In this document: one piece after another, positions 59,050 through 64,000 of the stretch
How positions within the stretch are numbered: the stretch's first letter is position 1
Layout of the letters: each line of letters starts with the position of its first letter
Source of the DNA: Mycobacterium sp. Root135
Lineage (GTDB): Bacteria; Actinomycetota; Actinomycetes; Mycobacteriales; Mycobacteriaceae
Direction: 5' to 3'
DNA: 64,000 bases
Assembly: GCF_001426545.1 (NCBI RefSeq)
Contig: NZ_LMEZ01000005.1
Span: 953,333 to 1,017,332, forward strand
Made by a program: the position numbers and the translations under genes
Notes under the pieces: model-generated
Told to the model about the DNA's origin: nothing
The model's database searches: none
Seen by the model: the letters and a program-made list of their open reading frames with translations, nothing else

Positions 59050-59544
59050 ATGTCAACCAGCCCGTACCTGATCGCCACCGCCGCAGCCGCCGTGACGAGC
59101 GCCGTCGTCGGCGGCATCTTCTACGCGTTCTCCACCTTCGTGATGTCGGGACTCGACAGCGCCGAACCTGTCGAGGCGATCGCGGCGATGCGCGGAATCA
59201 ACGCCGAGGCGCAAGCCAACGCCCCGTTCCTGGTGATGTTCCTCGGATCGGCGGTGCTTGCCCTCGTCGTCGGCGTCGCCGCGGCGTTCCGGCTGTCGCA
59301 ACCGGGCGCCGGCTACGTGCTGGCTGGTGCCGTACTCGCGCTGGCGGCCTTCGTCGTGACGATGGCGTTCAACGTTCCGCTCAACGATCGTCTGGACGCG
59401 GTGGATTCAGCGGGTCTGTCCGTAGCGGACGCGACGAGGGAATGGCGCGCGTATCTGGGTCCGTGGACGGCGTGGAATCACGTGCGGACCGCGGCTCCAC
59501 TCCTGGGCTCGGTACTGATGCTGGTCGGGCTACGCGGCCGCTGA
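59050..59544 (+). CDS. DUF1772 (anthrone oxygenase-like) membrane protein
   Basis: 164 residues from ATG 59050 (MSTSPYLIATAAAAVTS). Four membrane helices; GIFYAFSTFVMSGLD, ANAPFLVMFLGSAVLALV, FNVPLNDRLDAVD and WTAWNHVRTAAPLLGSVLM are the DUF1772 signatures. Related fungal proteins oxidise anthrones; bacterial roles are unknown. Its last 164 nt are antisense to the C-terminal tail of the lfrA-like gene. Confidence 0.87.
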   Translation: MSTSPYLIATAAAAVTSAVVGGIFYAFSTFVMSGLDSAEPVEAIAAMRGINAEAQANAPFLVMFLGSAVLALVVGVAAAFRLSQPGAGYVLAGAVLALAAFVVTMAFNVPLNDRLDAVDSAGLSVADATREWRAYLGPWTAWNHVRTAAPLLGSVLMLVGLRGR

Positions 59545-61057
59545 CCCCGCGAAAGGCGAGGGCGACCACGCCCGCGGCGATCAGCACCAGTACCGCGGCG
59601 ATGGTCGCCGTCGGCGCGATCCCGGCGTCGAACGCCACCCGCGCGGAGTCCATCAGCCTGGTACTCAGCGCCGGTGGCAGGGTCTGCGCCACCGAGGCGG
59701 CGCCGGCGATGCTCTCCCTGGCGTCGGCGGTCTGCAACTCGGTGAGACCGCCCGGCAGTTCGACACTGCCGCGGTAGTAGGCCGTGAAGATGGTGCCGAG
59801 CGTCGCGGTGCCGACGACGGCACCCAACTCGTAGGCCGTCTCCGACACTGCCGACGCGGCACCGGACTTGGCGGGCTCGACCGACGCCACGATGGTGTCG
59901 TTGGAGATGGTCTGGGACATCCCGACACCGATCTCCAGGATGATGAACGAGACGATGACGGCGACCACGGTGAGGTCGTGCCGGAACATCAGGATGGCCA
60001 GGAAACCAGCCGCCACCAAGATCAGTCCGACGATCATCAAGACGTGCGGCGCAATGCGTTTCGCGATCGGCACCACCGCGACGCCCGCAATCATCGACAG
60101 GACGGCACCGGGCAGGGTGACCAGTCCGGCGGCCAGCGGGCTCAACCCGAGCACCAGCTGAAGGTGCTGCGAGATGAAGAAGATGAACCCGATTAGGCCG
60201 ACGATCGACAGGAAGTTGGCCAAGATCGAGGACGTGAACGCCCGGTTGGCGAACAGTCCGACGTCGAGCATCGGGGTGGTGGTGCGGCGCTGACGGCGGA
60301 CGAACACCATGCCGGAGCCGACGCCGATCACCAGTGCGGCGACGGCCAGCCCCGACACCCCGTCGTGGGCAGCTGACTTGATGGCCCAGACGATCGGAAG
60401 CATCGTGGTCAGCGTCAGCAGCACGCTGAACGGATCCAGCGGGCCCGGGTTCGGATCCTGCGATTCCGGCACCAGTCGCGGCGCCAGGATCAGAAGCGGC
60501 AGGAGGATCGGCACGGCGACCAAGAACACTGCGCCCCAGTGGAAGTGCTGCAGCAGCGCACCGCCGACGATGGGGCCGAGGGCTGATCCGGCGGTGAAGC
60601 ACGAGGCCCACAGGGCGATGGCGAGCCGCCGGGCGGACGCGTCGATGAAGATGTTGCGGATCAGCGACAGCGTCGACGGCATCAGCATCGCGCCGAAGAC
60701 ACCGAGAAGTGCGCGCGCGGCCACCAGGTACTCCGCGCTTGGCGCGAATGCCGCGGCGGCCGACACGACCGCGAAGCCTGCGGCGCCGATCATCAGCAGC
60801 CGTCGCCGGCCAACGCGGTCGCCGAGGCTGCCCATCGTCACCAGGAGGGCGGCAAGCACCAGGGAGTAGACGTCGACGATCCACAGCTGGGTGGTGGCGG
60901 GCGGCCGGAAGTCTTGGGCGATGCTGGGCAGCGCGAAGGCGAGCACGGTGTTGTCGACGGCGATGAGGAGCACCGGCAGCATGAGAACCGCGAGCGCGAA
61001 CCAGGCGCGCCGCGGTGTGGGGGTGGACGTCGGGGTGGCGTCCATTCGGATGGACAT
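59381..61057 (-). CDS. lfrA: LfrA-like multidrug efflux transporter (MFS, DHA2)
   Basis: 558 residues from ATG 61057 with AGGAG 9 nt upstream. Fourteen membrane helices; LLIAVDNTVLAFALPSIAQDF (split: LLIAVDNTVLAFALPSIA), QLWIVDVYSLVLAALLVTMG and GSLGDRVGRRRLLMIGA are nearly identical to M. smegmatis LfrA, a proton-driven exporter of fluoroquinolones, acriflavine and ethidium. The known protein ends near the helix-14 exit (VALAFRG here), about 504 residues. This one continues for about 54 hydrophilic Pro/Arg/Asp-rich residues antisense to DUF1772. Confidence 0.9.
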   Translation of the reverse strand: MSIRMDATPTSTPTPRRAWFALAVLMLPVLLIAVDNTVLAFALPSIAQDFRPPATTQLWIVDVYSLVLAALLVTMGSLGDRVGRRRLLMIGAAGFAVVSAAAAFAPSAEYLVAARALLGVFGAMLMPSTLSLIRNIFIDASARRLAIALWASCFTAGSALGPIVGGALLQHFHWGAVFLVAVPILLPLLILAPRLVPESQDPNPGPLDPFSVLLTLTTMLPIVWAIKSAAHDGVSGLAVAALVIGVGSGMVFVRRQRRTTTPMLDVGLFANRAFTSSILANFLSIVGLIGFIFFISQHLQLVLGLSPLAAGLVTLPGAVLSMIAGVAVVPIAKRIAPHVLMIVGLILVAAGFLAILMFRHDLTVVAVIVSFIILEIGVGMSQTISNDTIVASVEPAKSGAASAVSETAYELGAVVGTATLGTIFTAYYRGSVELPGGLTELQTADARESIAGAASVAQTLPPALSTRLMDSARVAFDAGIAPTATIAAVLVLIAAGVVALAFRGVSGRVARPASVPSPGVEPRSARDSTPSTDPDTRAIPSSRPLRTDPLNPPRPDDR

Positions 61058-61111
61058 TTCTTCTGCTCCTGAGAACTGCTGAAACTTGGTCGGGGGTGAG
61101 AACCCCTGAGG

Positions 61112-61684
61112 CTAAGACTGATTCGGGTTGATGGTGCCCTGGGTCAGGCTGGCCATGATGGCGTCGACCACTTGCACGCGGGGGGCGCCCTGACGCGCGG
61201 CGTCGTGGCCGGCATCCAGGAGCGCCCAGAAGACGAGGCGGGGCCACCCCGGCGGTCCGGCGGTGCCCTTGGTGGCCACCCGGTCGAGCACCTCGACGAT
61301 CAGTTCGTCGCCGGTGTCGAGTTCGGCGGTCAGCTCGTCGTCACGAACGATCGAGGAGTCGCAGTAGATGAACGACGCGATCGGGCCGAGGTCCAACTGA
61401 CACTCGACAACCCGGCGCAACGCCTCGACCGGTGGCCCACAGTTGGGCTCGGCGCGCTCGATGGCCGACTTGCTCAGCTCGTGGACGTGCAGGGCGAGGG
61501 CGCGCAACAGGTCGGTGCGCTCGGCGAAATACCTGTGCAAGGTGCTGCGACCGACGTCGGCCGCACTGGCGACGTCACCGAGTGAGGCGTTCGGATTGGT
61601 GCCGAGCACGTCCATCGCCGCGTCGAGAATCGCCTTGCGCGTCCTCGAACGTGGGCCACCAATGGCCGACAGCGATGCAGTCAT
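61112..61684 (-). CDS. lfrR: LfrR-like TetR repressor of the efflux pump
   Basis: 190 residues from ATG 61684. HTH: AILDAAMDVLGTNPNASLGD, VASAADVGRSTLHRYFAERTDLL. The C-terminal domain (VVECQLDLGPIASFIYCDSS, VFWALLDAGHDAARQGAPR) aligns well with M. smegmatis LfrR, which binds the pump's substrates. It is the first gene of a two-gene operon, 54 nt before lfrA. A palindrome touches its start codon, so it represses its own transcript. Confidence 0.9.
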   Translation of the reverse strand: MTASLSAIGGPRSRTRKAILDAAMDVLGTNPNASLGDVASAADVGRSTLHRYFAERTDLLRALALHVHELSKSAIERAEPNCGPPVEALRRVVECQLDLGPIASFIYCDSSIVRDDELTAELDTGDELIVEVLDRVATKGTAGPPGWPRLVFWALLDAGHDAARQGAPRVQVVDAIMASLTQGTINPNQS

Positions 61685-61703
61685 GTGTACTAAATTAGCA
61701 CAC
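61685..61703 (-). promoter_or_regulatory. LfrR operator candidate
   Basis: GTGTACTAAATTAGCACAC is a 19-bp palindrome with one mismatched pair, directly adjacent to the lfrR ATG (61684). AT-rich centre. No Shine-Dalgarno fits between it and the start, so the transcript may be leaderless with the operator overlapping the promoter. Confidence 0.65.
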
Positions 61704-61712
61704 CTGACCCAT

Positions 61713-61734
61713 AGTGGGACACTGATGTCCCACT
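61713..61734. promoter_or_regulatory. Palindrome at the RDD gene end / lfrR promoter
   Basis: Perfect 9-bp arms AGTGGGACA (61713-61721) and TGTCCCACT (61726-61734) with a CTGA loop. It overlaps the stop codon of the RDD gene and precedes lfrR on the same strand. It could be a weak terminator or a second regulator site. Confidence 0.5.
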
Positions 61735-62581
61735 AGTCGGGGTTTGTAAATCCTCCCGGCGGGTTCGCGTAGACGGTCGGGGGTGGTGCCGCCGGTCCAG
61801 TGGGAGGGGCCGGCGACGCGGCGGGGGCCGACGGACGCAGCCTGGCAAGCTCCCGGCGATGGCGCTCGGCCAGCACGGCCGCCAGCACCAGCGGCGGGGG
61901 CGCCGACGCCGGTGGTGGCGGCGAAATGTGGGCAACCACCTCGGCGTAGATGCGATGCGCCATCTGATCGCGCATCGCGGGCTCGAGCTGACTCGCCCGC
62001 GCCAGGAACTGGCGGGCCAGCTCCGCCTGCTCGGGCCGCAACCCGGACAGCTGCAGCGACGACGCCCACCACGCCAGGGCCGGGGGCATCGGAACGGGAG
62101 GCGGCATCTTCGGCCCACGCTCGCTGACCACCATGGTGCCCGCGAACACGTCGCCGATCCGCTTGCCCTTCGTCGACAGCATGCTGCAGACGACCGCGGG
62201 TGCCCCCGCGAACATCCATATCTCGATGAACCCCGACAACCCCCGAAAGAGCGCCTGGCGGAAGCGTTCCGGGCCGCCGTCGTCGGAGACGACGCGCAGG
62301 CCGAGCGCCATCTTGCCCAACGAGCGACCCCTCGTGGCAACCTCGAAGATGACGGGATAGCCGACGATGGTCAGCACCGTGAAGATGATGAGAACCGCCG
62401 CGGACAACGCGTCGTCGAGATCGGAGACTGCGACCGCCCAGAGCGTGAACCCCATGATGTAGGCGATGAAGACCACCGTCAGGTCGATCAACACGGCAAG
62501 GGCACGCACCGGCAATTGGGCGATCTGAACGTCGAGGACGACGGCGTCACCCGTGACCATCGGCTCGGGCTTGGCCACCAT
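61733..62581 (-). CDS. RDD family membrane protein (Rv3695-like)
   Basis: 282 residues from ATG 62581 (MVAKPEPMVTGDAVVLDVQI). The RDD domain has three membrane helices with the Arg and Asp residues in PVRALAVLIDLTVVFIAYI and the GRSLGKMALGLRVV loop. The C-terminal half is cytoplasmic with Pro-rich stretches (SPPPPASAPPPL, PAPPTGPAAPPP). Divergent from the SpoIIM-like gene with 28 nt between start codons. Together with the DUF58 gene they form the arrangement seen beside moxR2 in M. tuberculosis. Role unknown. Confidence 0.85.
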   Translation of the reverse strand: MVAKPEPMVTGDAVVLDVQIAQLPVRALAVLIDLTVVFIAYIMGFTLWAVAVSDLDDALSAAVLIIFTVLTIVGYPVIFEVATRGRSLGKMALGLRVVSDDGGPERFRQALFRGLSGFIEIWMFAGAPAVVCSMLSTKGKRIGDVFAGTMVVSERGPKMPPPVPMPPALAWWASSLQLSGLRPEQAELARQFLARASQLEPAMRDQMAHRIYAEVVAHISPPPPASAPPPLVLAAVLAERHRRELARLRPSAPAASPAPPTGPAAPPPTVYANPPGGFTNPD

Positions 62582-62609
62582 GCCGCCCCACGCTACTAGG
62601 CTCGCTCGA

Positions 62610-63602
62610 GTGGACGTCGACGCATTCGTGCTGGCCCACCGGCCTACGTGGGACAGGCTGGAAACTCTGGTCAAGCGTCGCCGCAAACTGACCGGTGCCG
62701 AAGTCGACGAGTTGGTGGATCTCTATCAGCTCGTCTCGACCCATCTGTCGATGGTGCGCAGCGCATCGACGGACTCGGTGCTCGTCGGCAGGCTGTCGGG
62801 ACTGGTCGCCTCGGCGCGGTCGGCCGTCACCGGCGCGCACGCCCCGGTGTGGAGTGAGTTCGCCCGCTTCTGGACGGTGTCGTTTCCCGTCGTGGCGTAC
62901 CGCGCGTGGCGATGGTGGCTCGGAGCGGCGGTCGCGTCCGTCGTCGTGGCCGTTCTGATGGGCAGCTGGGTGGCGGGCAACCCGGAAGTGCAGGCCGCCG
63001 TCGGAACTCCCTCCGACGTCGCGGAACTGGTCAACCACGACTTCGCCTCCTACTACAGCGAGAACCCTGCGGGTTCGTTCGCCCTGCGGGTGTGGATCAA
63101 CAACTCGTGGGTGGCGGCGCAGTGCATCGGCTACGCCGTGGTCCTTGGCCTGCCGATCCCATACGTGCTGTTCGAGAACGCCGCGAACGTCGGAGTCACC
63201 GGCGGGCTGATGTTCGACGCGGGCAAGGGCGACGTGTTCCTCGGCCTGCTGACCCCGCACGGGCTGCTCGAGTTGACGGCGGTATTCCTCGCCGCGGCGG
63301 TGGGGATGCGGCTGGGGTGGTCTGTGGTGTCCCCCGGAGACCGGCCGCGCGGGCAGGTGCTCGCCGAGCAGGGGCGTGCGGTCGTCTCGGTGGCCGTCGG
63401 GCTGGTCGTCGTGTTGCTGGTGTCGGGTCTGATCGAGGCGTTGGTGACGCCGTCCCCGCTGCCGACGTTCGCGCGCATCGCAATCGGCGTGGCCGCCGAG
63501 CTCGCCTTCCTGTCGTACGTGGTCCACTTCGGCCGCAAGGCCGCGCGGGCTGGCGAGACCGGTGACGTCGACGACGCCCCGGATCTGCTGCCGACGTCCT
63601 GA
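62610..63602 (+). CDS. SpoIIM-like membrane protein (Rv3694c type)
   Basis: 330 residues from GTG 62610 (MDVDAFVLAHRPTWDRLETL), the same length I recall for Rv3694c. An N-terminal cytosolic helical domain is followed by about five membrane helices in the stage II sporulation M pattern, with WINNSWVAAQCIGYAVVLG, GGLMFDAGKGDVFLGLLTPHG and LLELTAVFLAAAVGMRLGW. In non-sporulating actinobacteria this protein occurs with MoxR, DUF58 and RDD proteins, suggesting a membrane assembly system. Function unproven. Confidence 0.86.
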   Translation: MDVDAFVLAHRPTWDRLETLVKRRRKLTGAEVDELVDLYQLVSTHLSMVRSASTDSVLVGRLSGLVASARSAVTGAHAPVWSEFARFWTVSFPVVAYRAWRWWLGAAVASVVVAVLMGSWVAGNPEVQAAVGTPSDVAELVNHDFASYYSENPAGSFALRVWINNSWVAAQCIGYAVVLGLPIPYVLFENAANVGVTGGLMFDAGKGDVFLGLLTPHGLLELTAVFLAAAVGMRLGWSVVSPGDRPRGQVLAEQGRAVVSVAVGLVVVLLVSGLIEALVTPSPLPTFARIAIGVAAELAFLSYVVHFGRKAARAGETGDVDDAPDLLPTS

Positions 63603-63607
63603 CGTCC

Positions 63608-63675
63608 CCCCGCGAGCAGTCGCAAAGATGCACGACACGCCGACCGGAAGCGCAGGTTTGCGACTGCTCGCGGGG
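63608..63675. repeat. Palindromic repeat, 19-bp arms
   Basis: Perfect arms 63608-63626 and 63657-63675 (CCCCGCGAGCAGTCGCAAA and its complement) enclose a 30-nt loop containing CACGACACGCCG. It lies between the convergent SpoIIM-like and DUF58 genes. Core and GCGAG arms link it to the elements at 9968, 10901 and 42035. It may also work as a bidirectional terminator. Confidence 0.75.
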
Positions 63676-63688
63676 AGGTGGGGGCGGG

Positions 63689-64000
63689 CTAGAGCTTGCC
63701 GGAGGCCTTCATCGCCAGATAGCGGTCCGCCAGCGCGGGTGCCAACTCCTCGGGCATCGCGTCCACGACGTCGACGCCGTGTCGCCGGAGCCGCACCGCC
63801 AACGCGCCGCGGTCGTTGCGGGACCGCTCGGCAGAGGCTGCGTCGTACACCTGGGCTGCGTCGGCCCGCCCTGCGGCCAGGCGGTCGACGCGCGGATCGC
63901 CGACCGCGGCGAGCACCACCTGGTGTCGGGTGGCGAGCTGCGGCAACACCCCCATCAAACCCTCGTCGAGTGCCGAGGAGTTCAGGTCGGTCAACAGCAC
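63689..64000 (-). CDS. DUF58 domain protein (N-terminus beyond window)
   Basis: C-terminal 103 residues only; the gene continues past the window end. VLLTDLNSSALDEGLMGVLPQLATRHQVVLAAV is the DUF58 C-terminal VWA-like strand-helix pattern (shown as LLTDLNSSALDEGLMG), ending DRYLAMKASGKL. In M. tuberculosis the corresponding Rv3693 lies beside moxR2. DUF58 proteins accompany MoxR ATPases, which should lie just outside the window. Confidence 0.82.
   Translation of the reverse strand: MLLTDLNSSALDEGLMGVLPQLATRHQVVLAAVGDPRVDRLAAGRADAAQVYDAASAERSRNDRGALAVRLRRHGVDVVDAMPEELAPALADRYLAMKASGKL

Overview
The window is a GC-rich actinobacterial chromosome segment, almost certainly from a rapidly growing mycobacterium (Mycolicibacterium type). 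The evidence is the gene order: most genes follow the M. tuberculosis block Rv3723 to Rv3693 (locus numbers are from memory). There is also a complete ergothioneine operon, a MurT/GatD pair, F420-type oxidoreductases, mycofactocin genes, and an lfrRA efflux pair and methanol dehydrogenase locus like those of M. smegmatis. No phage, IS transposase or CRISPR array was seen.

Layout. 1-2.4 kb: lucA-like membrane protein (cut by the window edge), tRNA-Ser, SRP RNA and aspartate aminotransferase. 2.4-9.9 kb: dnaX, a lipid methyltransferase/FAD-oxidoreductase pair, a peptidoglycan amidase, ybaB and recR. 10-11 kb: an AbiEi/DUF559 nuclease-like gene bracketed by two copies of a 59-bp palindromic repeat. 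11-14 kb: gatD-murT (lipid II amidation) and a DnaQ-like exonuclease. 14-17.8 kb: leuA with a leucine-rich leader peptide, then amt behind a GlnR-like box. 19-22.5 kb: ask-asd and a secreted DUF4185 protein. 22.5-29 kb: TetR/LLM oxidoreductase pair, paralogous single-TM proteins, catalase, lipoprotein, Ohr and a secreted sensor-domain protein. 29.2-34.5 kb: egtABCDE, start codons overlapping from one gene to the next.

34.6-45.8 kb is the most distinctive part. It holds an NDMA-type methanol dehydrogenase (mno), a MoxR ATPase and a VWA protein, both with His-rich stretches, a second Fe-alcohol dehydrogenase, and a cytoplasmic sensor kinase with its response regulator. Next come a probable mycofactocin methyltransferase (mftM) and mftA-mftB-mftC-mftD without mftE or mftF. 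Mycofactocin is the likely redox partner of the alcohol dehydrogenases, so the block joins enzyme, candidate maturation machinery, regulation and cofactor synthesis. Compared with M. tuberculosis it sits between egtE and the Rv3699-like gene.

45.8-64 kb: methyltransferases, a glutamate-cysteine-ligase-like protein, aldo/keto reductase, two PadR regulators, an NCS1 permease with a GntR regulator and carotenoid oxygenase, a SEC-C protein, a proton antiporter, AraC/DUF1772, lfrRA, and RDD, SpoIIM-like and DUF58 proteins (the last cut by the window end). Several intergenic palindromes share a short core and may be one repeat family.
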